Part shown: piece after piece, positions 9,236-18,625 of the stretch
Position numbering within the stretch: the first letter of the stretch is position 1
How the letters are laid out: each line of letters begins with the position of its first letter
Source of the DNA: Melioribacteraceae bacterium
Lineage (GTDB): Bacteria; Bacteroidota; Ignavibacteria; Ignavibacteriales; Melioribacteraceae
DNA: 64,000 nt
NCBI GenBank assembly: GCA_023230485.1
Contig: JALNXG010000005.1
Coordinates: 28,333 to 92,332, forward strand
Direction of reading: 5' to 3'
Program-made: the position numbers and the translations under genes
Notes under the pieces: generated by a model
The model's database searches: none
Seen by the model: the letters and a program-made list of their open reading frames with translations, nothing else
What the model was told of the DNA's origin: nothing

Positions 9236-10483
9236 ATGAAAAAATGTGTTTTAACAATTATCCTCATCATCCTCGCAACGAATTATATTTATCCTCAAAC
9301 AGAATTAAATAAAAAAGAAGAGATCATACAAGCACTTAAAGATGCGGCATATAATGCCACAGAAGTACTTCTTGATGAAGATGGAAAATCACGCTGCGAT
9401 TATAATCTAATTGAAGGTAAGTGGTATTTCTACGAACCGCCATGGCATACAGGGCAATTAATTTATGGATTAGTTGAAGCATACAAGATAACAAATAACG
9501 AATACTATCTTGAGCAAGCAAAAAGAGCAGGCGATTGGTGGTGCTCTCTTGAAATAAAAGATAATCCCAAATTGAATGGTATGCTTAAAGCCATTCATGG
9601 AGATGGTATTGAAAATATTGTATTCGCAACTGTTTCAGATGGTACTAATGGTATCTTTGAATTAGCTAGAGTATCTAAAGATAATAAATATGCCGAAGTC
9701 GCAACTCGTGCAGGCGAATGGATGCTTAATAATATGTACGTACCTGAATATAAAATATTTTATGATAATGTTGATCCGGTTACAGGCGAAGTAATGAAAC
9801 AAAACAGTCCTTTCTGGAAGGATAAAAGAGTACAAACGCTTTTTGATGTTGCAAGACCAAATAATGAAGGTTACCTTTTCCTTGATATGTATAAATTTAC
9901 GAAGAATGAAAAATATAAAAAGATATTTATTGATCTGTGTGAAAGTCTTGTAGAGAAACAAGGACCTGAAGGACTTTGGATGGATTTTATGCCTAATGAT
10001 AAAGAATCTGGAAGTTATCATCCTCGATTTAATTTATGGTATGCAGAATCGTTGATAAAGGGTTATGAGCTTACAAAAGACACGAGATATCTCGATGTAG
10101 CTAAAAAAACTTTAGTAATGTTTGCGAAGGCTCAAAAGAACGATGGTACTATCTATTATGTGAATTTTATCGATGGAAGGTATAATGAGAATTCTATTAC
10201 AGGTTCTGCCACTGCATTCGCTGGGCTTCTATGGATACAATTAATCAAATATGGTGTCGGTTCTGAATTTATCCCTAATGTAGAAAAATCGGTAGGTTGG
10301 ATTATTAAAAATCAATTTTCTGTCGAACACCCTGATCCTAATCTACGCGGTGCAGTAATTGATACTCGTACAAGAAGAAAATCGGGTAAAGTATGGTTAA
10401 CCCAAAGAGATGTTGGGACAGCATTTGGTATGCGCTTTTTAGCAGACTATTTGAATTACAAATATCCTTCTAATGAGAAATAA
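9236..10483 (+). CDS. Secreted alpha/alpha-barrel (six-hairpin type) glycan-active enzyme
   Basis: 415 residues with a Sec signal peptide (MKKCVLTIILIILATNYIYPQ). The rest is rich in paired helices with repeated aromatic turns (WHTGQLIYGLVEAYKITNN, YHPRFNLWYAESLIKGYELT, GSATAFAGLLWIQLIKYG), the pattern of (alpha/alpha)6 barrel enzymes such as GH88/GH105 hydrolases or related epimerases and lyases. I do not recognise a precise family. It heads an operon, with the next gene 2 bases away. Periplasmic or surface action on uronate-containing oligosaccharides is inferred from context. Confidence 0.75.
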   Translation: MKKCVLTIILIILATNYIYPQTELNKKEEIIQALKDAAYNATEVLLDEDGKSRCDYNLIEGKWYFYEPPWHTGQLIYGLVEAYKITNNEYYLEQAKRAGDWWCSLEIKDNPKLNGMLKAIHGDGIENIVFATVSDGTNGIFELARVSKDNKYAEVATRAGEWMLNNMYVPEYKIFYDNVDPVTGEVMKQNSPFWKDKRVQTLFDVARPNNEGYLFLDMYKFTKNEKYKKIFIDLCESLVEKQGPEGLWMDFMPNDKESGSYHPRFNLWYAESLIKGYELTKDTRYLDVAKKTLVMFAKAQKNDGTIYYVNFIDGRYNENSITGSATAFAGLLWIQLIKYGVGSEFIPNVEKSVGWIIKNQFSVEHPDPNLRGAVIDTRTRRKSGKVWLTQRDVGTAFGMRFLADYLNYKYPSNEK

Positions 10484-10485
10484 TC

Positions 10486-11727
10486 ATGAAAAAGATCTAT
10501 AAGAAAATTTTGCTTTTAGCCGCCGCATTTGGTCCGGGATTGTTTCTTGTCGGATATAATATAGGTACGGGAAGCGTTACAACAATGGCATCAGCCGGTG
10601 CTTCGCATGGTATGATGCTTACTTGGGCTGTATTCCTTTCATGTCTCTTTACCTATTTTTTAATTGTTGTCTTTAGTAGTTTTACATTGGTTACAGGTGA
10701 AACGGTACTATTTAGTTTTAAAAAGCATATAGGAAAAGGTGCGGCTTATTTTGTTCTTGGAACTCTGATTATATCAGAAATGATTTCGAGTATCGGAGTA
10801 ATGGCTGTTTTAAGTGAAGTAACAAATGAATGGACAAAGCCGATTACATCATCCGGTGGTGGAATCGGTATGCTTCCCATAGCACTCTTTTTTGCTATTC
10901 TCTTAGTCTATTTCTTATTCACAGGTTACTATACTAAGATTGAAGTTATATTAGCAGTCCTTGTTGGTATTATGGGTACATGTTTTGTGCTAACTACTTT
11001 TATGGTTATTCCCGATGCAAGTGCAGTATTAAAAGGTTTGATGCCAAATATACCTACTGATAACAATGCCGGATTAGTTGTGGCAGGTATGATTGGTACT
11101 ACAATGGGTGGAATATTATTTATTACTCGCTCTGCTACTATTAAACAAAAGGGATGGACTTTGAAGGATAGAGCTACGGAAAGGAAAGACGCACTTCTTT
11201 CTATAAGTCTTATGTTTGTTCTTAGTATTTCAATAATGGCAGCCGCTGCCGGAACACTTTATCCGCTAGGAATACATGTTGAAAACGCAGTTGATATGGT
11301 AAAAACTTTAGAGCCGCTTGCAGGTAGATTCGCGATTACAATTTTTGTTACAGGCATAATTGCGGCAGGTCTTTCATCTCTATTCCCACATTATATTTTA
11401 GTGCCACTCCTGCTTTCAGATTATAATCAAGAAAAATTAGACCTAAACAAATGGAGAAATAGGGGAATAGTTATTTTTTATGCAGCACTTGGAATGTTCG
11501 TTCCGATCTTTGGCGGAAGACCGGTATCTATTATGATTATGTCCCAGGCATTAGCTTTAATTGCAACTCCACTAATCCTAATCTTTATGCAGTATTTATT
11601 GAATAAGGAAGAATTAATGGGCAAGAATAAAATTTCTCTTACAACAAATATTGGTATTAGCTTAATTACTCTATTTACAGTTTATATGGCTTATATTGGA
11701 GCCGTTGGGATTATAGAAACTCTATGA
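10486..11727 (+). CDS. Nramp-related membrane transporter lacking the metal-binding motif
   Basis: 413 residues, about 11 membrane segments. The N-terminal GPGLFLVGYNIGTGSVTTMA aligns with the first helix of Nramp/MntH, but the metal-coordinating DPGN is replaced by NIGTG. The helix-6 region reads GTTMGGILFITRSATIKQKG without the usual metal-binding Ala/Met plus PHN/HS pattern. It is therefore an Nramp-fold protein unlikely to carry Mn2+/Fe2+ by the known mechanism. It sits between glycan enzymes, 2 bases after the preceding gene, and the following gene overlaps by ATGA, so it is probably the inner-membrane permease for a sugar product, which is inference. Confidence 0.82.
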   Translation: MKKIYKKILLLAAAFGPGLFLVGYNIGTGSVTTMASAGASHGMMLTWAVFLSCLFTYFLIVVFSSFTLVTGETVLFSFKKHIGKGAAYFVLGTLIISEMISSIGVMAVLSEVTNEWTKPITSSGGGIGMLPIALFFAILLVYFLFTGYYTKIEVILAVLVGIMGTCFVLTTFMVIPDASAVLKGLMPNIPTDNNAGLVVAGMIGTTMGGILFITRSATIKQKGWTLKDRATERKDALLSISLMFVLSISIMAAAAGTLYPLGIHVENAVDMVKTLEPLAGRFAITIFVTGIIAAGLSSLFPHYILVPLLLSDYNQEKLDLNKWRNRGIVIFYAALGMFVPIFGGRPVSIMIMSQALALIATPLILIFMQYLLNKEELMGKNKISLTTNIGISLITLFTVYMAYIGAVGIIETL

Positions 11728-12638
11728 AAAATTTTAATTCAAAAATAGTATGTACTTACCTATATTCTATTACAAAATATGGTTATCCTCCTCCCGCAGA
11801 AGATACGCTCAACTATATTGAAGAGATGACTTCTCTTGGTTTTACAACAATCGAACTTGAAGGCATCAGGGAAGAACATTTAACGAAAGTCTATGACCTT
11901 AGATATAAAATCAAAAATTCATTAGAGGAAAAACAATTAACGCTACCATATTTTTGTGTCGTGCTTCCGGGTCTTTCTTCATCCGATGAAAAAGAAAGAA
12001 ATAAAAATATCGAATTATTCAAGAAAGGTTGCGAAACTGCTGCGATTATTGAGTCAAAGGGGGTCTTAGATAATTCACCTATTCCTCCTTATCAATTCCC
12101 TGATGAAATTCCGGTTATTAGACATTATGAAGAAGAATCTTTACAATCTGCGTTCCTTCCTGATAATTTTAATTGGGAATCGTATTATGAAATGCTTGTT
12201 TCTACATTTCAGAATTTGTGTGATATAGCAGCAAATTATGATTTAACTTATCAACTTCATCCAGCAAGTGGTGTATTAATAAATTCTGCCGATAGCTTTC
12301 TTCATTTTTATAATTCTGTTGGAAGGGAAAACCTACGTTTTAATTTCGATACGGCAAATTTATTTGCTATAAAAGAAAACCTTCCTTTATCCTTATACAA
12401 ATTAAAAGGGCATATTGATTATATACATTTTTCAGATAACTGCGGAAATAAGGTTGAACATCTCGAAGCAGGGAAAGGGAAAATTAATTGGGATAACTTT
12501 TTCTCAGCTCTTAAGGCAATTGATTTCGATGGTTATTTTGGATTAGATATTGGAGGAGATGAATCGGGTGTGCAGAACTTAGATGAGGCATATATAAATT
12601 CAGCTAATTTTTTAGAAAATAAATGGTTCGCAAAATGA
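11724..12638 (+). CDS. Sugar phosphate isomerase/epimerase-like TIM-barrel protein
   Basis: 304 residues, no signal peptide. Features of the AP-endonuclease-2/xylose isomerase-like superfamily: metal-site blocks FTTIELEGIREEH, LTYQLHPASG, LRFNFDTANLFAI, YIHFSDNCG (ligand His/Asp) and GYFGLDIGGDESG near the end. Family members isomerise, epimerise, hydrate or eliminate sugars and keto-sugars with a divalent metal. Start ATG overlaps the transporter stop by 4 bases and its own stop overlaps the next start by 4, so translation is coupled on both sides. Exact reaction unknown. Confidence 0.88.
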   Translation: MKNFNSKIVCTYLYSITKYGYPPPAEDTLNYIEEMTSLGFTTIELEGIREEHLTKVYDLRYKIKNSLEEKQLTLPYFCVVLPGLSSSDEKERNKNIELFKKGCETAAIIESKGVLDNSPIPPYQFPDEIPVIRHYEEESLQSAFLPDNFNWESYYEMLVSTFQNLCDIAANYDLTYQLHPASGVLINSADSFLHFYNSVGRENLRFNFDTANLFAIKENLPLSLYKLKGHIDYIHFSDNCGNKVEHLEAGKGKINWDNFFSALKAIDFDGYFGLDIGGDESGVQNLDEAYINSANFLENKWFAK

Positions 12639-15184
12639 AATCTTTTGTAATTGCCTTCTTTTTTACTTTAATAATTATTAAAGCTCAAGGTGTCGTTCCT
12701 ATTGTACCTGAACCCCAGCAATATAATTATACCGATTCTAGATTTGTATTGAATGATAAACCGATAGCTGTTAATCTATATATCGAAGATAATGAACCGC
12801 TTTTAAATATAACCAAAGATTTAATCGAAAAACTCAAAACCGGGAACTTAGAAATAAAACAAAAGGCGAAATTAGAAAAAATTATTCATATCGGAATTCC
12901 ATCCCTTAATCCTACTTTTGAAAAATTATGTACAAGCGCAGGGATGAAAATTGATAATTCAATTTCGCCGGAAGGATATCAATTGCTCATTAAAAGCGAT
13001 TTGATAATTATATCTTCAAATGACCCTAAAGGACTTTTTTATGGAATCCAATCATTAAAGCAATTAATAAATGGTTCAGTTGATAATTATTTACAAGGTA
13101 TAGAAATTAAAGATTATCCTTCTTTCAAACTTCGAGGGATTATGGATGATATAAGCCGTGGACCTATTCCGACTATGGATTATATGAAGTCCCAGATAAG
13201 AAAGTTTTCTGAATTGAAATTGAATTTTATGATACATTATGTTGAGCATGTAGTCAAAACAAAAAAGCATCCCAAGATAGCACCCGATGATGGCTCTTAT
13301 ACAATAGAAGAGTGGAAAGAAATTACGGAATATGCAAATCTTTACAATATTGAATTAGTAGGTAGCTTCCAGTCATTCGGTCATTTTGAAAAAATATTAT
13401 CAATTCCTGAATATGCTCATCTCGGAGAAAGCGGAACTCTCATATCTCCGGTTAAAGAAGAGAGTTACGTTTTCCTAAATGATATATATACAGAGATGAT
13501 ACCTGAATTTAGTAAATTGTTTTTTAGTGTTGGTCTCGATGAAACATTCGATCTTGGTAAAGAAGAATCTAAAAAATTAGTCGATAGTCTTGGTTATGCA
13601 GAAGTTTATTATCGTCATATTATGCGTCTCTATGATATACTTAAAAAGAAGAATACTAGAATGTCGATGTGGGGGGATATTCTTCTTGAACATCCGGAAT
13701 TACTTGAACGCATTCCAAAAGATATTTTAATAGGTACTTGGAATTATGATCCACAAGATGATTTTTTGAAATTAATTGTTCCGATAAAAAATGCAGGATT
13801 GGAATTTATTGTTTGTCCCGGAGTACTTAACTCAAATAAAATTCTTCCTCAATTCGGTAGAACAATTACTAATATCAATAATTTTACACGAGACGGATTA
13901 GCGAATAATGCTCTTGGTGTTCTTAATTGTATTTGGGATGATGCAGGTACTGCGTTATTTAATAATGATTGGTATGGTGTGGCTTATGGAGCAGAGCAAA
14001 GTTGGAATTGTACACATAAAAACATTGATGAATATGATTTCCGATTTAATCGTGGTGTGCTTGGAGCTTCAAATGATTCATATACTACTACAATTCATAA
14101 ACTAAATGAACTAGAAAAATTTGAACTTACCGATGGAATGACAGATAAAATATTATGGAATAAGTTAGTACCGCAAAAAGGAGAATCATTAAAAATTTCA
14201 AAAATTGATTTAGATTCTGTACTTTCAGTTATAGATGAAGCCCAAATGGAGTTGAATAAAATCAAACTTAACTCGGATTATGATTTAAAAGCTTATTTGC
14301 AATTTGTAATCGATATTTACCTTTCCGAAGCAAATAAAAGAATCGACTTAATAAAAATTGCGGCAAATTATAAAGATGCTTTAAAAATTGTTTTCACTGA
14401 ACCATTTGAGGCAAGAGAGAAAATGGTTGAAGGAGTTTCTTTAATTAATAGAATTATAGAACGTCAGAATAAGATAATCGATAGTTTTTCTTATTTATGG
14501 TTAATCGAAAATCATACGTATGCTCTGAGTAGAATTACCAACAAATATGAAAATGAATCCTTGGATTATGAAAGAATAAAAAATGATTTATATACTTCTC
14601 TCAAAATGTTTGATACTGATAGAACAATAAATCCATTGCAAAATACATCATTAAATATCTCGGAGTTACCGGGAAAATATTTCCGTGAATGGATGATAAT
14701 AGATCCAATTTATAATCTATCTGATTTTAACGGTGATCTTTTAGAAGGTATGGGTGGTGAGAAAACTGCTGACCCGAAAGTAACTCAGGAATTTTATATC
14801 GATTCAGTAAAATATCGTTGGAGAAGATTAGTTTCAGATTATCCTGATGTGGTCGATATTTCAAAAATATTTAATACTAAAGATGATAAGGGAGTTGTTT
14901 ATAGCTTCGCAAATATTTTTTCTGATACTGTAGTTTCAGTCAATGCTTTGGTTGGTACAGATGAAATGTGTGAGATATTTATTAATGGGGACAAAGTTGC
15001 AACTGTAAATGGGGGAGGTTCATTTATTCCTGATGGAAATAAAATAAGCATCCCATTAATTAAGGGTAAAAACAATTTGTTAATAAAAAATTATCAGACA
15101 AAGGGAGAATGGGCTTTTTCATTTCGTCTTCCAGAAATAAAAGTTAGAAATAGCAAAAATCGCTATACAATTTATTTGAACTAA
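12635..15184 (+). CDS. Secreted GH20-like beta-N-acetylhexosaminidase family protein
   Basis: 849 residues from ATG 12635, which overlaps the preceding stop by ATGA; the ORF is open to an ATG at 12623 but only 12635 places the signal peptide (MKSFVIAFFFTLIIIKAQG) at the N-terminus. A GH20b-like N-terminal domain (PIVPEPQQYNY..., about 20-160) is followed by a TIM barrel beginning FKLRGIMDDISRGP. The acidic pair in GLDETFD (about 301-303) fits the GH20 catalytic Asp-Glu. A long helical and beta C-terminal part follows. Expected role: release of terminal hexosamine residues in the periplasm or outside. The first catalytic-barrel strand is divergent (MDDISRGP instead of the usual D-x-x-R-H), so another specificity is possible. 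Confidence 0.8.
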   Translation: MKSFVIAFFFTLIIIKAQGVVPIVPEPQQYNYTDSRFVLNDKPIAVNLYIEDNEPLLNITKDLIEKLKTGNLEIKQKAKLEKIIHIGIPSLNPTFEKLCTSAGMKIDNSISPEGYQLLIKSDLIIISSNDPKGLFYGIQSLKQLINGSVDNYLQGIEIKDYPSFKLRGIMDDISRGPIPTMDYMKSQIRKFSELKLNFMIHYVEHVVKTKKHPKIAPDDGSYTIEEWKEITEYANLYNIELVGSFQSFGHFEKILSIPEYAHLGESGTLISPVKEESYVFLNDIYTEMIPEFSKLFFSVGLDETFDLGKEESKKLVDSLGYAEVYYRHIMRLYDILKKKNTRMSMWGDILLEHPELLERIPKDILIGTWNYDPQDDFLKLIVPIKNAGLEFIVCPGVLNSNKILPQFGRTITNINNFTRDGLANNALGVLNCIWDDAGTALFNNDWYGVAYGAEQSWNCTHKNIDEYDFRFNRGVLGASNDSYTTTIHKLNELEKFELTDGMTDKILWNKLVPQKGESLKISKIDLDSVLSVIDEAQMELNKIKLNSDYDLKAYLQFVIDIYLSEANKRIDLIKIAANYKDALKIVFTEPFEAREKMVEGVSLINRIIERQNKIIDSFSYLWLIENHTYALSRITNKYENESLDYERIKNDLYTSLKMFDTDRTINPLQNTSLNISELPGKYFREWMIIDPIYNLSDFNGDLLEGMGGEKTADPKVTQEFYIDSVKYRWRRLVSDYPDVVDISKIFNTKDDKGVVYSFANIFSDTVVSVNALVGTDEMCEIFINGDKVATVNGGGSFIPDGNKISIPLIKGKNNLLIKNYQTKGEWAFSFRLPEIKVRNSKNRYTIYLN

Positions 15185-15200
15185 ATTAGTGGGAAATTTT

Positions 15201-15968
15201 ATGCACAAGTTAATTAAAGACAAATTAGAAGTAGATATTTATCCAACTAGAAGTGAAATGGGTAAAGCAGCGGCAGATTATTCAGTTGAGATAATTAAAA
15301 AAGTATTATCAGAAAAAGAAACTCTGAGAGTTGTTTTTGCTGCTGCTCCATCGCAAAATGAATTTTTAGAAAATATTTTATTAAGAGACGATATTGAGTG
15401 GAATAGAATTCACGCTTTTCATATGGATGAATATTCCGGAATATCTCCTGATTCACCACAGTCTTTTGCAAATTGGCTGAAGAACAAAATATTCAGCAAA
15501 AAGCCATTCGCCTCGGTAAGTTATGTCGATACTTTTCAAAAAAATGCTGATGAAGTTTGTGTTGAATATGAAAAATTATTGAAAGAAGCTCCCATTGATA
15601 TCGTATTTATGGGTATTGGCGAAAACGGGCATATTGCATTTAACGATCCGCCGGTTGCAAATTTTAATGATCCTAAATGGGTGAAGACAGTGGAACTCGA
15701 AGAGAAATGTAAAGTTCAGCAGGTATTTGATGGCTGTTTTAAGTCTATCGAAGACGTTCCCAATAATGCAATCACACTTACAATCCCTGCATTATTATCT
15801 GCTGATTATTTATCAGTAGTAGTGCCAGGAATAAGAAAATCAGATGCAGTCAAAGATACCCTAGAAGGTGAAATATCAACTTCATGCCCGGCTACTATAC
15901 TTAGAACTCATAAGAAGGCTAAGATGTTTCTTGATTTTGATTCAGCTAATAAAATTAATTATAAATAA
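15201..15968 (+). CDS. Glucosamine-6-phosphate deaminase-like (NagB family)
   Basis: 255 residues from ATG 15201 (GTG 15189 is in frame but GGGA ahead of the ATG fits a ribosome-binding site better). Family motifs HMDEY (about 74-78) and GIGENGHIAFNDP (about 138-150, with the catalytic His) are present. NagB converts glucosamine-6-phosphate to fructose-6-phosphate plus ammonia. The D141 and E148 positions of the E. coli enzyme are Asn and Asp here; Asn occurs at the first position in other NagB-type sequences, so this need not mean loss of activity. It follows the GH20-like gene, which suggests an amino-sugar branch, but no hexosamine kinase or NagA is nearby. Confidence 0.86.
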   Translation: MHKLIKDKLEVDIYPTRSEMGKAAADYSVEIIKKVLSEKETLRVVFAAAPSQNEFLENILLRDDIEWNRIHAFHMDEYSGISPDSPQSFANWLKNKIFSKKPFASVSYVDTFQKNADEVCVEYEKLLKEAPIDIVFMGIGENGHIAFNDPPVANFNDPKWVKTVELEEKCKVQQVFDGCFKSIEDVPNNAITLTIPALLSADYLSVVVPGIRKSDAVKDTLEGEISTSCPATILRTHKKAKMFLDFDSANKINYK

Positions 15969-15984
15969 TTTCTTTGGTATTAAT

Positions 15985-18483
15985 GTGAAAAAATATTTTT
16001 TAATTATCCTATTATTTGGCTGCATAAATATTACGGCTCAAGAAAGTACATATTTCTTTGATATCGGTTCAGGTAGTTCAGAATTATTTAATTTTTCTAA
16101 AACATTAACCGGAAACGATATCTATTCAGCCAAAAACAATTATGGTTGGGAAAAAGAATATTCATCTCAATTCAAAAGGGATATCCTTCTTTCACGTTCG
16201 GTAAGAGATGAACTCACTTATGACGGAATTGCAGATAAAGAAATCAAATTCAAGATTGATCTTCCAAAGGGGAATTATAATTTAATTTATTGGATGGAAG
16301 TAGCAATTGATAAAGAAGGCACTTCTCAATTTTTTGTAGATGGGATTAATAAAAATATAGTTCAACATAAATTAAAGGGAGATGAAGAAGGAGGGTTACG
16401 ACCTGTTGCCCAGTACTGTGTAATCAATACCCATTTCAGTTCGACCGGAAAAACAAATGAACTAGACTGGATAGGAGGAATAGATTCAGTTAGATTATTA
16501 GGAATTGCAATATTCCCAAAAGACTTAAAAGAGAGGGAATCCTCAAGACCCATCAGCCCAAAAATTAAATTAGCAGGTCAGTTCAATTCTAATCTCGAAC
16601 TCAATGACTTACGGTTGGTTTTACAAAACCGTCTTAAATTTGATAAGAATGATCCATATTATCTTTATTGGTATATTCAGGTTTCGCTCCTTAGCGAGGC
16701 AGAACGGTTTCATAGCCAGCAGGGATGGGAATGGATAAAAGACTTAACTGGTTATTCCATTTTTGATAGAATGCACCAAGTGCTTTTTCTTGCTGATTCA
16801 CAAATTGAGAACTCCGCTAGTGGAGATAATTTACTTCGTGAAAGAGCATTATGGCTAAGAGGAAAAACTTGTTATGACTTAGTATTAGAAAGGGGCGGAG
16901 ATTACCAAAGACAAATTGGTTTAAGAGATATTTCAGAACTTCTCAAATCATATCCGGATGATGAAAAACTAAGAATGCTTAATGGTGAATCGATTTATTC
17001 TCCATCTGAATGTAGTGTTTATTCAAAGGATACAAATATTCCCAAATGGGCAGCACTTCAGCTTGAAGCTATTTGCAGAGTCAGAGATGGAGCTGAATGG
17101 TGGATTACAAAAAAGCAAGCTCCCAATGGTGAATTTGGCGGTAAGATAGATGATGATGTAGAACTTCTCCGTGAATGGTCTCCATTACTTTTTTACGGAA
17201 ACAAAAATGTAATTACAGGTTGGACGAAATTAGCAAATGCAATTTGGAATAGTCCCGGTGTCTATAAAGGATATTCAAAAAATATTCTTGACGTGGAACA
17301 TTCAGCTGAATTTATTGCCGATTCTACGCCGGAACTAATTATAATCGATACCTCAAATATATATCTCCAGAGATTAGAATATACAGCGGAACACTTTAAA
17401 AATTTATGGTCGGTAAAAAATAAGTTCAATCATCGCTTTTTTAAGTCGAGTTGGTATAGTTCTACTGAGTTAGATGAACGTCCTCCTCGAAATAGAGATG
17501 TAGATTATAATGCAAGAGCATTAAAACCATTGCGTTTTCTTGCCTGGGCAACTCAAGATTCTAAATATATTTCTTTATTGGAAGAATGGTCTGAAGCATG
17601 GTTAAGTGCATCACTGAAATCTGATAAGGGTAAACCAGTCGGAATTATACCACCATCAGTAAGATATTATGATGAATCAATAAATGGCGATGAGCCTAAT
17701 TGGTATAAGGCAAATATGATGTGGAGTTATTATGATTGGTCTCATAGCTCCGGAAGTAAAATTTTAGATAATCTTGTTTTTACATATACTCTTACAAAAA
17801 AGGATTCTCTTCTCCTCCCTCTTGAATACTCTTTAGAATTAATAGATAAATTACTAAAGAAGAAAGTCGACTTAAAAGCTGGAAAATTTTTAGAAGGTTC
17901 TGAAGAATGGGCTGCACAGAACTTAATGAACGAAGAAGGATTTTGGAACTCTGTTCAAATATGGCGACTTCTAAAAGGTAATATAAAATATGATTCAATT
18001 ATTTCTAAATATGCTTCTTACTATGTTCGTTATTTGATGACTGGTGAAAAGAAAATCCTTGAAAACGGATTGAATGAGTTATTAAATGTTCTTAGATATA
18101 ATACTCCATTGAGAACTGATATGGTAATGCATACAGATAGGGTTAGGATTCCTGGGACAAGCGAATTAAGAGCAATGATATCAGGTGATGGCTCTCCCGA
18201 AGGCGGCTCTCCTTTCTATGCTGCGAGCTGGAAGAACACTGATAATAATTTAGCTATCGTTTTAGAAAAATTTGACAATGATAATTTGATAATTACTACT
18301 TATTATGCAGGGGATAGCGATAAGGAATTTATTGTGCGACCTTGGTTATTAGAAAGTGGTAACTATAAAGTTATTATAGATCAAAAAGAAGCAGGTTCAA
18401 TTTTTATTACTAAAAGAGGAGAGGAAATACCTCTTACAATTCCGGCTAAAAAAGAAACAGTAATAAAAATCATCAAAGATTAA
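15985..18483 (+). CDS. Large secreted protein of unknown function, probable glycan-active enzyme
   Basis: 832 residues from a GTG at 15985; the frame is open upstream to 15868 but that part overlaps the NagB-like gene and encodes basic sequence, whereas GTG gives a clean signal peptide (KKYFLIILLFGCINITAQ). The N-terminal about 20-200 looks like a malectin-like beta-sandwich (FFDIGSGSS ... FKIDLPKGNYNLIYWMEVA ... VDGI). The middle is helical and Trp-rich (WWITKKQAPNGEFGGKIDDD, EWSPLLFYG, MWSYYDWSHSSGSK) like an (alpha/alpha)-toroid, and a beta-rich C-terminal end follows. I do not recognise the family. Last gene of the 9236 operon. Confidence 0.7.
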   Translation: MKKYFLIILLFGCINITAQESTYFFDIGSGSSELFNFSKTLTGNDIYSAKNNYGWEKEYSSQFKRDILLSRSVRDELTYDGIADKEIKFKIDLPKGNYNLIYWMEVAIDKEGTSQFFVDGINKNIVQHKLKGDEEGGLRPVAQYCVINTHFSSTGKTNELDWIGGIDSVRLLGIAIFPKDLKERESSRPISPKIKLAGQFNSNLELNDLRLVLQNRLKFDKNDPYYLYWYIQVSLLSEAERFHSQQGWEWIKDLTGYSIFDRMHQVLFLADSQIENSASGDNLLRERALWLRGKTCYDLVLERGGDYQRQIGLRDISELLKSYPDDEKLRMLNGESIYSPSECSVYSKDTNIPKWAALQLEAICRVRDGAEWWITKKQAPNGEFGGKIDDDVELLREWSPLLFYGNKNVITGWTKLANAIWNSPGVYKGYSKNILDVEHSAEFIADSTPELIIIDTSNIYLQRLEYTAEHFKNLWSVKNKFNHRFFKSSWYSSTELDERPPRNRDVDYNARALKPLRFLAWATQDSKYISLLEEWSEAWLSASLKSDKGKPVGIIPPSVRYYDESINGDEPNWYKANMMWSYYDWSHSSGSKILDNLVFTYTLTKKDSLLLPLEYSLELIDKLLKKKVDLKAGKFLEGSEEWAAQNLMNEEGFWNSVQIWRLLKGNIKYDSIISKYASYYVRYLMTGEKKILENGLNELLNVLRYNTPLRTDMVMHTDRVRIPGTSELRAMISGDGSPEGGSPFYAASWKNTDNNLAIVLEKFDNDNLIITTYYAGDSDKEFIVRPWLLESGNYKVIIDQKEAGSIFITKRGEEIPLTIPAKKETVIKIIKD

Positions 18484-18512
18484 AACAAAAATTTAATTCA
18501 AATACTTACGAA

Positions 18513-18523
18513 TTGACTTGACA
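18513..18523 (+). promoter_or_regulatory. Candidate -35 elements of the TonB receptor operon promoter
   Basis: Two overlapping TTGAC elements (TTGACT 18513-18518, TTGACA 18518-18523) precede the operator-like palindrome at 18544-18563, which would cover the -10 area. No clear TATAAT or TAnnTTTG is seen at the right distance, so the -10 is not assigned. Confidence 0.35.
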
Positions 18524-18543
18524 CTTGATAATAAATTAACCAA

Positions 18544-18563
18544 TTTAATTAACGTTTAAGTAA
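18544..18563. promoter_or_regulatory. Candidate LacI-type operator before the TonB receptor operon
   Basis: TTTAATTAACGTTTAAGTAA, a 20-bp palindrome centred on CG with half-sites TTTAATTAAC and TTACTTAAAC. It is 63 bp upstream of the receptor ATG and matches the sites at 9148 and 33967. Confidence 0.62.
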
Positions 18564-18625
18564 TGCTTTAAGCGTAGTTTGATAAACTTCAATTTTTAGA
18601 AAAGAGAAGCACAATAGGAGGTTAG

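Noticed and set aside
15868..15984. N-terminal extension of the large secreted protein
   Set aside because: It overlaps the NagB-like gene by 100 bases and would bury the signal peptide; GTG 15985 is preferred.
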